A stretch of DNA of 64,000 bases from UBA5239 sp040394635 (lineage in GTDB: Bacteria; Verrucomicrobiota; Lentisphaeria; Victivallales; Victivallaceae). The translations under genes and the position numbers were made by a program. The stretch spans positions 7,781 through 71,780 of the forward strand of contig JBEBRW010000025.1 of the NCBI GenBank assembly GCA_040394635.1, in the 5' to 3' direction. The notes under the pieces were generated by a model. The model saw only the letters and a list, made by a program, of their open reading frames with translations, had not been told where the DNA came from and did not search any database. This document shows positions 18,100 to 26,636 of the stretch, piece after piece (positions within the stretch are counted from its first letter, which is position 1; every line of letters starts with the position of its first letter).

Positions 18100-19083
18100 T
18101 TACTCCGGGATGATGGCGCGGCTGGGCTGGTTGTAGCGCTGCGGCGCGGGCCATTCGGGTGATTTGATTCGATGTTCGAGCATACGGAAAACTTCAGCGG
18201 CCAGCGTTTCGAGCTGCTGGTCCACGGCGTACAGCGGCACGGCGGCGTAACGGTTGATCCAGCTGTTGTCGTTGATGACGACGGCGAGGTCACCGGGGAT
18301 ATTCCTGCCTGCCTCGCGGGCAGCGAGGAGCAGGCCATACGCCTGATAGCCGTTTTGAGTCAGGATAATGTCGGTTTCGGGCCGGTTTTTCAGGATTTGC
18401 CGTCCGGCATCCAGCCCGCCCCGCGCCTGGTCGGTCGGCGGAGATTCGACGCTATATAATTCAACGTCCAATTTTTCGTATTGAGCGGTGAACTCCCGGC
18501 GGACCCCTTCCGGCAGCGGGCCGATCAGTTTGATGGCGTTCTTTTTGCCGGTCTGGCGCAGATGGCGCAGGATTTTGCGGACGGATTCGAACGTCGAAAC
18601 CGTAGCCCAGTCGTATCCGGCACCGGGCAGCTCCATATGCGGCGTACCGATCAGCGTCAGCGGCACCCGGGTCTGCCAGAGCTTGGCGACCAGACCGTGC
18701 GTGTGGTCCAAACTGGTGATGAAGGCCGCGGTACCGTCGCAATAGCCGCTCAGCATCCGTTCGAGGTATTTGCACTCGAGCTGCGGGTTTTCCTCATAAT
18801 CGTAGGCCACAATGTCATATTCCGGCGCGGCCTGCTTGAAATAACGGATGAATTCGGCATAAAAGGGATCTCCGAGGTCCGGCACGATCACGGAGAGTAT
18901 GCCGGTGCGTCCCTTTTTCAATGCCGTGCCGGCGAAACTGGGGCGGTAACCGAGCTTCTCGGCCACGGCTCGGATCTCACGTTTGGTCTTGTCGCTGATT
19001 TTGGGATGATCATTCAGCGCCCGGCTCACGGTCGGGTAGCTTTTGCCGGATTCCCGGGCTATGTCGAGAATTGTTACAGACAT
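18100..19083 (-). CDS. LacI-family regulator of the GH106-like gene
   Basis: 327 aa. The N-terminal helix-turn-helix is ILDIARESGKSYPTVSRALN, with the hinge through GYRPSFAGTALKKG, followed by a sugar-binding-type sensor (ILSVIVPDLGDPFYAEFIR). It is transcribed ahead of the GH106-like gene with a 4-nt gap. A LacI-type palindrome lies 18-26 nt upstream of its start. The effector is probably a sugar released by the downstream enzyme (inference). Confidence 0.88.
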   Translation of the reverse strand: MSVTILDIARESGKSYPTVSRALNDHPKISDKTKREIRAVAEKLGYRPSFAGTALKKGRTGILSVIVPDLGDPFYAEFIRYFKQAAPEYDIVAYDYEENPQLECKYLERMLSGYCDGTAAFITSLDHTHGLVAKLWQTRVPLTLIGTPHMELPGAGYDWATVSTFESVRKILRHLRQTGKKNAIKLIGPLPEGVRREFTAQYEKLDVELYSVESPPTDQARGGLDAGRQILKNRPETDIILTQNGYQAYGLLLAAREAGRNIPGDLAVVINDNSWINRYAAVPLYAVDQQLETLAAEVFRMLEHRIKSPEWPAPQRYNQPSRAIIPE

Positions 19084-19101
19084 ATAATATTATCTTGGTT
19101 T

Positions 19102-19109
19102 AAACGTTT
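19102..19109. promoter_or_regulatory. LacI-type operator core
   Basis: AAACGTTT is an 8-bp palindrome with central CG, within TGCAAACGTTTAA on the minus strand. This fits the TGNAANCGNTTNCA-like operators of LacI-family proteins. It lies just upstream of the LacI gene start, so autoregulation is likely. Confidence 0.45.
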
Positions 19110-19178
19110 GCACTGCTTATATTCTACTGCCGACTCGATAAATTGTCAAGAGTGCGGCAAAGTTTTTCATTAAAAAGG

Positions 19179-19207
19179 TTGACTTTTGCTGTTTTTTCGG
19201 CTAAAAT
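19179..19207 (+). promoter_or_regulatory. Promoter of the 104-aa membrane protein gene
   Basis: TTGACT (19179-19184), a 17-nt spacer and TAAAAT (19202-19207), about 43 nt before the ATG. Confidence 0.55.
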
Positions 19208-19249
19208 ATAGTTTTACACATATCAATTAAAACAGAACAGGTAAAGTAT

Positions 19250-19564
19250 ATGGAACTGGATTTCTATTCGATCGCGCTGATTATCGGCGGTATTCTCGTC
19301 TGTGTGATTATTCTGCTCGGCGTGGCGAAATTTGCCCGTTTCTACATGGACTTCAAGAAGATGCAGCGGGAACTGAATGCCGAGTTGAGTAACATTGCCA
19401 CCATCCTCAAAAAGATCAACAGTGCCAGTCTGGAAAATCTCTTCGAGCAGCGCCAGGGGAACAAAGCCATGATTGAGTTCCTCCAGAAATTCGCCGGCAT
19501 CGAAGTGGAAGTGGTCGAAGAACCCATCCCCCCCGAAGAGCTGGAAAAAGAAAACGGCAAGTAA
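19250..19564 (+). CDS. Small single-span membrane protein, unknown function
   Basis: 104 aa. One N-terminal transmembrane helix (about residues 6-28, IALIIGGILVCVIILLG) is followed by a charged, helical, probably coiled-coil cytoplasmic stretch and an acidic tail (EELEKE). Its own promoter and a weak ribosome site (CAGGTAAA) precede it. I do not recognise the family. It sits between a LacI gene and zwf, both on the other strand, so context gives no hint. Confidence 0.65.
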   Translation: MELDFYSIALIIGGILVCVIILLGVAKFARFYMDFKKMQRELNAELSNIATILKKINSASLENLFEQRQGNKAMIEFLQKFAGIEVEVVEEPIPPEELEKENGK

Positions 19565-19620
19565 ACCCTGCCGGGAACTTTCTTTAACCACACATCTGCT
19601 ATTCGTGGTTAAAAAGGAAG

Positions 19621-21129
19621 TTAGAGGTCGCGCCAGTAGTAGCCGGTTTTGCCGAAAAGTCGGTTGGCTTCCTCCGGGCCCTCGCTGCCGGCTTTGTATT
19701 GGTAGAGCGGCGCGGCGTTTTGTTCCCAGGCTTTCAGCACCGGCGTGAAGAGGCGCCACGAGGCGGCGATGATGTCGCTGCGGATGAACAGCGTCTGGTC
19801 GCCCAGCATACAGTCCAGCAGCAGCCGTTCGTAGGCTTCCGGGATGTTGCCGCCGAAGGCGTCGGCATAGTTGAAATTCAGCGTAAGTTTGCCCATGCAC
19901 AACCGCGGGCCGGGCTGTTTGGCCTGGATCGAGAGCGCCATGCCTTCTTCGGGCTGGACATTCAGGATCAGCACGTCCGGTTCGAGTTCGGCTGAGCTGA
20001 GCTGCGGGAAAATCGAGTGCGGCACATGCTTGAAAGTGATGGCGATCTCGCTCAGGCGGCGTTTCAACCTTTTGCCGGAGCGCAGGTAAAAAGGCACTCC
20101 GCGCCAGCGCCAGTTGTTGATGAAAAGCTTGGCCGCGGCATACGTTTCGATCTGCGAATCCGGGTTTACGCCGCGTTCCTGGCGGTAGCCGGGCTGGGTG
20201 TCGCCGGCGGCGTACTGGCCGCGTATGATGTAATTGTCGAGCTCGTCGAGCGGAAAGGGGTGGATGGAGCGGATCAGCTTGAGCTGTTCGTCGCGCATGC
20301 TGTCGGCATCGAGCATAACGGGGACCTCCATGGCGACCAGCGAGAGCATGGCGAGCATGTGGTTCTGGAACATGTCGCGGAGCTGGCCGGCTTTGTCGTA
20401 ATATCCGGCACGATTTTCCACGCCGACGGTTTCGGCGGCGGTGATCTGGACGTGGTCGATATAGGTGTTGTTCCAGATCGGCTCGAAAATGATGTTGGCG
20501 AAGCGCAGCATCAGGATATTCTGCACGGTTTCCTTGCCGAGGTAGTGGTCGATACGGTAAATCTGGCGCTCCTGGAGGTTTTCGTGGAGCATGCGGTCGA
20601 GTTCCTCGGCGCTGTCGGTATCGTAGCCGAAGGGTTTTTCCAGAATGACATGGCGCCAGGGCTTGCCGTCGAAATTTTCTTCGGTCAGGCCGGAGGCGGC
20701 CAGCTGCGGCACGATGGTCGGGTACAGCGTCGCCGGAGTCGACAGATAAAAGGTCCGGTTGAACTCCAGCGACATCTCTTTTTCGATGCACTTGAACTTG
20801 GTATTGAGTTTCTGATAAGCCTCCGGCGAATCGTATTCGCCGTAAACATAATGGACCTTGGCGAGGAATTTTTCGACTTCCTCCGGTTTATCCTTCGGCA
20901 GGAATTCGTGCAGATGGCCGCGGAATTCCTCTTCGGCCAGTTCAGTGCGGGCGAAGCCGACGATCCGCGAGGATTCATGAAAAAGCTCGCGGCGGTACAA
21001 ATTGAACAGCGCCGGAATCAATTTGCGTTTCGTCAAATCCCCGGATGCCCCGAAAATAACCATCATATTCGGAACCGGTTTCATCTCCACGCACAAATTC
21101 GCCTGCCAGTAATTCTGATTTACCGCCAT
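19621..21129 (-). CDS. zwf: Glucose-6-phosphate 1-dehydrogenase
   Basis: 502 aa, normal length. The NADP-binding motif is FGASGDLTKRKLIPAL near the N-terminus and the active-site signature is RIDHYLGKETVQN. It oxidises glucose-6-phosphate to 6-phosphogluconolactone and makes NADPH for the oxidative pentose phosphate route. A GGAG ribosome site lies before the ATG. Its neighbours catalase and peroxiredoxin fit a shared need for reducing power in peroxide defence. No pgl or gnd is in the window. Confidence 0.95.
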   Translation of the reverse strand: MAVNQNYWQANLCVEMKPVPNMMVIFGASGDLTKRKLIPALFNLYRRELFHESSRIVGFARTELAEEEFRGHLHEFLPKDKPEEVEKFLAKVHYVYGEYDSPEAYQKLNTKFKCIEKEMSLEFNRTFYLSTPATLYPTIVPQLAASGLTEENFDGKPWRHVILEKPFGYDTDSAEELDRMLHENLQERQIYRIDHYLGKETVQNILMLRFANIIFEPIWNNTYIDHVQITAAETVGVENRAGYYDKAGQLRDMFQNHMLAMLSLVAMEVPVMLDADSMRDEQLKLIRSIHPFPLDELDNYIIRGQYAAGDTQPGYRQERGVNPDSQIETYAAAKLFINNWRWRGVPFYLRSGKRLKRRLSEIAITFKHVPHSIFPQLSSAELEPDVLILNVQPEEGMALSIQAKQPGPRLCMGKLTLNFNYADAFGGNIPEAYERLLLDCMLGDQTLFIRSDIIAASWRLFTPVLKAWEQNAAPLYQYKAGSEGPEEANRLFGKTGYYWRDL

Positions 21130-21140
21130 TTTTCACTCCT

Positions 21141-21242
21141 CTAATGGAAAATTGAAAGTGGAAAATGAAAGAGACTTCCCACTCTTTCTTTAATATTCCC
21201 CATTTCCCATAATTTTCAATTCTCCATTGTCAATTTTCAACT
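21141..21242. repeat. AT-rich intergenic repeat (GGAAAATTGAAA-type)
   Basis: The region between zwf and the peroxiredoxin gene is built from degenerate inverted copies of a GGAAAATTGAAA/TTTCAATTTTCC unit with CATTTCCCA variants. A related block lies at 53601-53640. It contains no gene. Confidence 0.5.
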
Positions 21243-21252
21243 TTAAAAAGGA

Positions 21253-21852
21253 TCAAGCGTGTTTGCCGAGATATTCGGCGACACCCTCGGCTGTGGCCTT
21301 CATGCCTTCCGAACCCTGGTGCCAGTTGGCGGGACAAACTTCGCCGTTGGCCTCGAAGAATTGGAGGGCCTCGACCATGCGCAGGGCTTCGTCGGTGCTG
21401 CGGCCGAGCGGCTGGTCATTGACCAGGGCGTGGCGGACGATGCCGTCGCGGTCGATCAGGAAGAGGCCGCGCAGGGCCACCGCGTCGTCGACCAGCACGC
21501 CGTAATCACGCGAAATGCTTTTGGTGATATCGGCGATCATGGGGTACTGAAGGTTGCCCACGCCGCCTTTTTTCGGCTCGACACTTTTCCAGGCGAGGTG
21601 CGTAAACACGTTATCCACCGACACCGCGAGAACCTCGGTATTAAGCGCTTTGAAGCTCGGCAGGGCCTTGTCGAAAGCGATCAGCTCGGACGGGCAGACA
21701 AAGGTGAAGTCGGCCGGATAGAAAAAAAGCACGACGTATTTGCCTTTGAAATCGGCCAGCTTGATTTCGCCGATGGTGCCATCCGGCATCGCGGCCTGCG
21801 CGTTGAATTCGGGGGCCTTGCGGGTAACGAGTGTGCAATGACAGTTTTCCAT
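21253..21852 (-). CDS. Typical 2-Cys peroxiredoxin (AhpC/Tsa family)
   Basis: 199 aa. The peroxidatic Cys53 is in DFTFVCPSEL and the resolving Cys near residue 173 in NGEVCPANW, so it is a typical 2-Cys enzyme that reduces peroxides. AGGAG lies before the ATG. There is no adjacent ahpF or thioredoxin reductase, so the electron donor is encoded elsewhere. The promoter carries an 11-bp inverted repeat over the -35 and shares a 14-mer with katA. Confidence 0.95.
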   Translation of the reverse strand: MENCHCTLVTRKAPEFNAQAAMPDGTIGEIKLADFKGKYVVLFFYPADFTFVCPSELIAFDKALPSFKALNTEVLAVSVDNVFTHLAWKSVEPKKGGVGNLQYPMIADITKSISRDYGVLVDDAVALRGLFLIDRDGIVRHALVNDQPLGRSTDEALRMVEALQFFEANGEVCPANWHQGSEGMKATAEGVAEYLGKHA

Positions 21853-21885
21853 GGTAACTTCTCCTTATTAGTAATGGTTATTAAT

Positions 21886-21929
21886 AAGATAAGCTCTTTT
21901 TCCAGTTTGTCAAATTAAAAACTGGAAAA
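21886..21929 (-). promoter_or_regulatory. Peroxiredoxin promoter with 11-bp inverted repeat
   Basis: On the minus strand TTGACA (21908-21913), a 16-nt spacer and TATCTT (21886-21891). The perfect arms TTTTCCAGTTT (21898-21908) and AAACTGGAAAA (21919-21929), separated by 10 nt, flank the -35. The 14-mer TTTTTAATTTGACA (21908-21921) also occurs in the katA promoter. Confidence 0.7.
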
Positions 21930-21970
21930 TCGGTGTATTTGAGTATACATTACTTTAAAAATTATTGTAT

Positions 21971-24223
21971 ATGAGGGTAATTTTGAAGAGTAATTCCGGG
22001 ATATTTAAACTTTTGTGCGGGATTGGAATTTTACTGGCAGATAGTTTGCTGGGGTGGTTTCTATATCGCAGCTTAATTGGATGCCGGGAAACCGAGATGC
22101 TTCATTTCGGTACTGCTTTCGGGCCACCTTCGAGCCTCGGCGCTGCAATATCGATTGCGCTGGCGGTGGCTGTATCGCTGATAGTCGTCCGATATTCTTC
22201 TATTTTTGATTTATTCAAGGCACTTTGCCCAGCTTATCTGTTGGCGGCTTTATTCCTTATGCCGTTAAATATCTGCTTCATTGCGGTTACGGTTATTATT
22301 GGCGGCTGGAGTATTTTCCGGTTGTTATTGTTGCTGCCGTTTCCCGGATTTCTGCTTTGGAGGGACAAGCATCGTGTTAGTCTGATTATCCTGTCTGTGT
22401 TGGCTTTGATCTCATTTACCTACAATTTCTGGCTCTATGATCAAGCCTGGCGCAAACAATATATGATTTTTCACGATTGGGGGATCTTTATTGAACCGGC
22501 GTTGAATTGTTTCCGCGACAAGTTCATGTATGAATATTTTGAACATGCAGGCGACAGTTTTTTTGCACATCATTTCATGCCGGGTTTTTATATCTGGTTT
22601 GCGCCGTTGATCTGGCTGATACGCTATCCCCAGACTATGATGGTGCTGTCCGGACTGTTCCTCAGCGGCAGCGCTCTGCTGATTTATTATTTTGCCCGGC
22701 TGCGAAAGCTGCCGCCGGTAATGGCGGGGACTTGCGGGCTGATTTATCTGCTGTATCCGATGGTCACAAACTATAATTTGACGTTGTTCTACGGGTTTCA
22801 TGTGATCTCGACGTTTATTCCGGTGTTCCTTCTTTTTGCTTGTTTTTATGAAAAGAAAAAATGGACCGCGGCATTTCTGGTCTTTTTGTTTTCGTTGACG
22901 CTCAAGGAGACGGTTGGAGCATTTTGGGTGGGGTGGGGCATATGCCAGATTATCAGCGGACACTGGCGGCGCGGCCTGACTTATGCGATAATTGGCGGTT
23001 GTTATTTGCTGTTGTGCATCAAGGTGATTATTCCGGCGTTTGCGGACGGTGAAGCATATATGTATGTGGCGCAATTCGGCGGAGTGGGCAGTTCAATTGC
23101 GGAAATTCTGTTTTCGCCTTTTACCAGGCCGGCTGCGTTTTTTGGGCTGCTTTTCGATGTCAAAAAGCTTCAACTGCTTTTACTGCTCTGTTTTCCTCTG
23201 CTGCCGGCAGTTTTCGGGAGGCCGCTGTGGTTTGGGAGTTGTGTCGTTATCATGGTATTTCTGTTTCTGCGGGCGAGTGGGACATGGATCAATATGTATG
23301 CGCACCATACCACCGAACTGACTGTGCTGCTTTGCTGTGCATTTATCGCGGCAGTATCTGCTGCGTGGAAAACAAAAAAGAATACGAATTTCTGGAACCG
23401 ATTTCTTTGTTATGGGTTACCGCCGGTTAAAGGAAAATATTTGGCGGTGGCATTGCTGCTGAGCGGAATTTTCAGCGTGGGATGCGGATATTTGTTTTGC
23501 GCCCAGACGACGTTTACCAAGGACTCCAATGCAATGAAGGTAATGCTGCAGCAACCAGACCGGACAGCGGTCCGGCAGCAGGTTCTTGAACTGGTTCCGA
23601 AAGGTGAGAGACTTGGTACGGACCAGCGGACCGGCAGTTTGATGGTTTGCAGCGATCTGATTGTGGCGGCCTTCGATTTTCGTCAATGCAATTATTATTT
23701 CTATGATTTGTATGATACGGCGGTGGGCGCGGGTTATGAGTTTCACCGGGAGATGCTCGCTGATCCACAAATGAACCTGGCCTGGATGTATTTGTCCGGC
23801 AGAAACCATTATTATCTCTTTCAGCGAGGTGGCACATCTCCGTATCCTTATCCATTTGTATTCATGAGTGAACAGCAATGGCGGGAATCCGGTATGCCGG
23901 TGGCCCTGCCCGATAATCAGGATTTGTTTGACCTCCGGATGGCGCCGTCACGCGAGGAGGATGGCAGGATGAGTGTAGTTATTTCAATCAGGGTCAAAGC
24001 GGCGTTGAAAGACTTTTATTTGATCAATGCTTATGTCTCCTACGATAATGATCAAGTGAAATATTATTTTATTCCGCTGGGGTATGGAATCGTGCTCCCG
24101 GAGAAAATAAAGCCGGGCGATGTTTTTCAATTCAAGGTAGGGTTGCCGCCGGATTGTTCGATGCTTCTCGGTGGTGGATGTAAGATTGAAAAAACTCAAC
24201 CAAGCGATCATGAAAGACAATAA
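21971..24223 (+). CDS. DUF2079 polytopic membrane protein (first of tandem pair)
   Basis: 750 aa. About 12 membrane helices fill residues 10-520, with conserved loop motifs HDWGIFIEP, FFAHHFMPGFYIWFAP and TLKETVGAFWVGWG. These recur in the next gene and are typical of DUF2079 membrane proteins, which resemble GT-C glycosyltransferases. A ~230-residue soluble C-terminal domain follows. I chose the ATG at 21971 rather than the TTG two codons upstream. No clear ribosome site is present. The next gene starts inside its 3' end. The natural substrate is unknown; a lipid-linked sugar donor is plausible. Confidence 0.75.
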   Translation: MRVILKSNSGIFKLLCGIGILLADSLLGWFLYRSLIGCRETEMLHFGTAFGPPSSLGAAISIALAVAVSLIVVRYSSIFDLFKALCPAYLLAALFLMPLNICFIAVTVIIGGWSIFRLLLLLPFPGFLLWRDKHRVSLIILSVLALISFTYNFWLYDQAWRKQYMIFHDWGIFIEPALNCFRDKFMYEYFEHAGDSFFAHHFMPGFYIWFAPLIWLIRYPQTMMVLSGLFLSGSALLIYYFARLRKLPPVMAGTCGLIYLLYPMVTNYNLTLFYGFHVISTFIPVFLLFACFYEKKKWTAAFLVFLFSLTLKETVGAFWVGWGICQIISGHWRRGLTYAIIGGCYLLLCIKVIIPAFADGEAYMYVAQFGGVGSSIAEILFSPFTRPAAFFGLLFDVKKLQLLLLLCFPLLPAVFGRPLWFGSCVVIMVFLFLRASGTWINMYAHHTTELTVLLCCAFIAAVSAAWKTKKNTNFWNRFLCYGLPPVKGKYLAVALLLSGIFSVGCGYLFCAQTTFTKDSNAMKVMLQQPDRTAVRQQVLELVPKGERLGTDQRTGSLMVCSDLIVAAFDFRQCNYYFYDLYDTAVGAGYEFHREMLADPQMNLAWMYLSGRNHYYLFQRGGTSPYPYPFVFMSEQQWRESGMPVALPDNQDLFDLRMAPSREEDGRMSVVISIRVKAALKDFYLINAYVSYDNDQVKYYFIPLGYGIVLPEKIKPGDVFQFKVGLPPDCSMLLGGGCKIEKTQPSDHERQ

Positions 24224-26459
24224 ACTGTTGCCGAAAATTCTGATGAACTTGGCTGTTTTTGCTGCCGGGGCGCTTACCGGATATTTTTTTTATCGGCTGA
24301 TCCTGGGGTGTGAATCCACCAACATGCTGTATTTTACCGCGGGGTTCAAGGAACCGGTGCTCGGGAGCGGTATCGCGGCGGCAGTGGCTGGGGGCGGCCT
24401 GATTTTCATTTTGCGCCGGTGGTGCGGCAGGGAGAACCTGTGCGCGGCGGCAGGTCCAGCGCTGCTGCTGGGGACGCTATTCTGTTTTCCGGCGAGCCTC
24501 TGGTCGATCGTGATCTTCATCGCGGTGGTGAGCTGGTGTGTGTTCCGGGTCCTGGCGGTATTGCCTTATCCCAGGTTTATCGTGAGCCGGGACAAATACC
24601 GGATTGGTCTGATTCTGCTGCTTCTGGCCGTATTGTCGATGGGGAGCTATATGGTCTGGCTGTATCTGAGGGCGTGGCACCGGGGATATATGTTTGTGTA
24701 TGACTGGGGGATGTTCGTCGAGCCGGCCATGAATACGCTCCGGGGCGAGTTAATGAGGGAATACTGGTTTACCCGTGGCGGTTCATTTCTGGGGCACCAC
24801 CTGATGCCGGGATTTTTCATCTGGTTCACTCCGTTGCTGGCGGTTTTCCCCTGTCCGCAGACGATCATGGTACTTGGAGCAGTGATTCTATGCGGCAGTG
24901 CCTTGCTGGTTTATTATTTTGCGCGGTTGAGGAAGCTGCCGCCGTTTTTCGCGGCTGCCTGCGGCTTCATTTACCTGTTGTATCCGACGGTGGCCAACTA
25001 TAATTTATCGTACGGATACGGCTTTCATGTGATTTATTTGTTCATTCCGGTATTCCTGTTGTTCTGCTGTTTGTACGAGCGGAAAAAATGGTTGTTGGCA
25101 TTTCTGGTATTTCTGTTTTCACTGACGATCAAAGAAACGGTGGGGGCGTTCTGGGTAGGGTGGGGCCTGTGTCAGATCCTGGCTTCGCTGCAGCCGTCTG
25201 TTATTCGTAATTCCGAAGCGGTGCGGTTGCGCCGGCGCGGGGTGGTTTATTCGATGATCGGCGGTTTGTATCTGCTGGCCTGCATCAAAATTATCATCCC
25301 GTATTTTGCGCCGGAGAGCCAATATATGTATGCCAGCCGTTTTTCTTTCGGCGACAGTTTATGGGAAATTGCGTTGGCGCCGGTGTTGCAGCCTGCGGCT
25401 TTTTTCGCCCACGTCTTTTCGCCGAAAAAGATCATGCAGGCACTGCTGCTGGCGGTACCCCTGCTGCCGGCGATCTTATCGAGACCGCTTTGGGTTGGAT
25501 GCGGCGCGGTGCTTTTCGTTTTCATGTGGATGGCCAACGGCGGAATCCTGATCAATCTGTACAATCAGTATACGGTGGAAATGTCGATATTGCTGTGCCT
25601 GGCGTTTGCGGCGGCGCTGTCGCAGGCTTTGCGGCGGGGCTCCGGATTTTGTTCCGGGTGCCTGGCGGTGAAACTGCCGGAAATCAACCGCCGCCATATG
25701 GGGTGGGCCCTGCTGGGGAGCAGTCTGCTGGCGGTGGTGCTCAGTCACTATATGTTTGCCGAATCTGCATGGGGCAAAAACCGGGAAACGTTTGAGAAGC
25801 TCGCCAGGAGGCCGGATATCAGCTTTGTCCGCGAACAGGCTCTGGAGCGTATTCCTGCGGGCGCTTTGCTGGGCGCGGACGAGCGGACCGGGGCCCTGAT
25901 GCTGGGCAGCAAGGTGAAAATCGGCAGTTTATATGTCAATTCCGACTGCGATGCCTATCTTTATGACAGCGGCGCCAAGGGAATTGGACCGGGCTCGGAT
26001 TTCCAGCGGAAAATGCTGGAGGACCCGGAGCTGGGGTTGACCTGGATGCATCTGGCGGGGAACAACCGGTTTTATCTGTTCCAGCGCGGCGCGGAATCAC
26101 GCTATCCGTATCCGTTCGTGACCATGGACGATGCTCAATGGCAGGACTGCGGCATGCGGATTTCCCTGCCGGAAAACGGGGATTTGTTTGACGTTCGGGT
26201 TCAGCCGATGCAGGAAGAGGACGGGCGGATCAGCGTGTTGTTTTCCATCCGGATCACTGCCGCGCTGAAGGATTTTTATCTGATAAACGCTTATATTTCC
26301 TATGACGACGACCGGAAAATGTTTTATTCCCTGCCGTTGGGCTACGGCACCGTGCTTCCGGAAAAGGTCAAAACCGGCGATGTCTTCCACTTCAAGGGTT
26401 TGCTGCCGCCCGGCACCGGACAATTGCTCGGCGCCGGCTGCGTCCTCGCAAAAGAGTAG
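24210..26459 (+). CDS. DUF2079 polytopic membrane protein (second of tandem pair)
   Basis: 749 aa, paralogous over its whole length to the preceding protein: YDWGMFVEP, FLGHHLMPGFFIWFTP and TIKETVGAFWVGWG match it position for position. The ATG at 24210 overlaps the upstream stop by 14 nt, so the pair is translationally coupled. A GTG at 24171 in the same frame is an alternative start. The base composition is clearly more GC-rich than in the upstream copy although the proteins are similar, so the copies have drifted for some time or come from different sources. Confidence 0.75.
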   Translation: MKDNKLLPKILMNLAVFAAGALTGYFFYRLILGCESTNMLYFTAGFKEPVLGSGIAAAVAGGGLIFILRRWCGRENLCAAAGPALLLGTLFCFPASLWSIVIFIAVVSWCVFRVLAVLPYPRFIVSRDKYRIGLILLLLAVLSMGSYMVWLYLRAWHRGYMFVYDWGMFVEPAMNTLRGELMREYWFTRGGSFLGHHLMPGFFIWFTPLLAVFPCPQTIMVLGAVILCGSALLVYYFARLRKLPPFFAAACGFIYLLYPTVANYNLSYGYGFHVIYLFIPVFLLFCCLYERKKWLLAFLVFLFSLTIKETVGAFWVGWGLCQILASLQPSVIRNSEAVRLRRRGVVYSMIGGLYLLACIKIIIPYFAPESQYMYASRFSFGDSLWEIALAPVLQPAAFFAHVFSPKKIMQALLLAVPLLPAILSRPLWVGCGAVLFVFMWMANGGILINLYNQYTVEMSILLCLAFAAALSQALRRGSGFCSGCLAVKLPEINRRHMGWALLGSSLLAVVLSHYMFAESAWGKNRETFEKLARRPDISFVREQALERIPAGALLGADERTGALMLGSKVKIGSLYVNSDCDAYLYDSGAKGIGPGSDFQRKMLEDPELGLTWMHLAGNNRFYLFQRGAESRYPYPFVTMDDAQWQDCGMRISLPENGDLFDVRVQPMQEEDGRISVLFSIRITAALKDFYLINAYISYDDDRKMFYSLPLGYGTVLPEKVKTGDVFHFKGLLPPGTGQLLGAGCVLAKE

Positions 26460-26465
26460 TCGACT

Positions 26466-26555
26466 ACCAGACCACACTATTATTGAATCAGTTGTTCAGG
26501 GGAAATAATAATAATTAATTTTTTCTGAACAAGAACTTGAAAGTCGTTGTCTGGT
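26466..26555. repeat. Nested inverted repeat at the edge of an AT-rich island
   Basis: The outer arms are ACCAGAC (26466-26472) and GTCTGGT (26549-26555); the inner arms are TTGTTCAG (26492-26499) and CTGAACAA (26525-26532). The two palindromes are concentric. It lies between the DUF2079 pair and three unknown membrane protein genes. Confidence 0.5.
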
Positions 26556-26636
26556 GGCTATTTTATTTTGTTGATAAGGTTTATATCCTGAGAATGTATT
26601 TACTCAAAATTGATTGAAGGAAAATACGTTGGAGCT

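Noticed and set aside
19584..19611. Terminator between the 104-aa gene and zwf (TTTAACCAC/GTGGTTAAA)
   Set aside because: The 9-bp stem lacks a T run on either strand; more likely a fragment of an intergenic repeat.
19223..20791. 522-aa minus-strand ORF beside zwf
   Set aside because: It is out of frame with zwf, Arg/Pro/His-rich, and overlaps both zwf and the 104-aa gene; no homology pattern.
26466..26555. Insertion sequence ends
   Set aside because: Inverted repeats are present but no transposase or target duplication is visible nearby.
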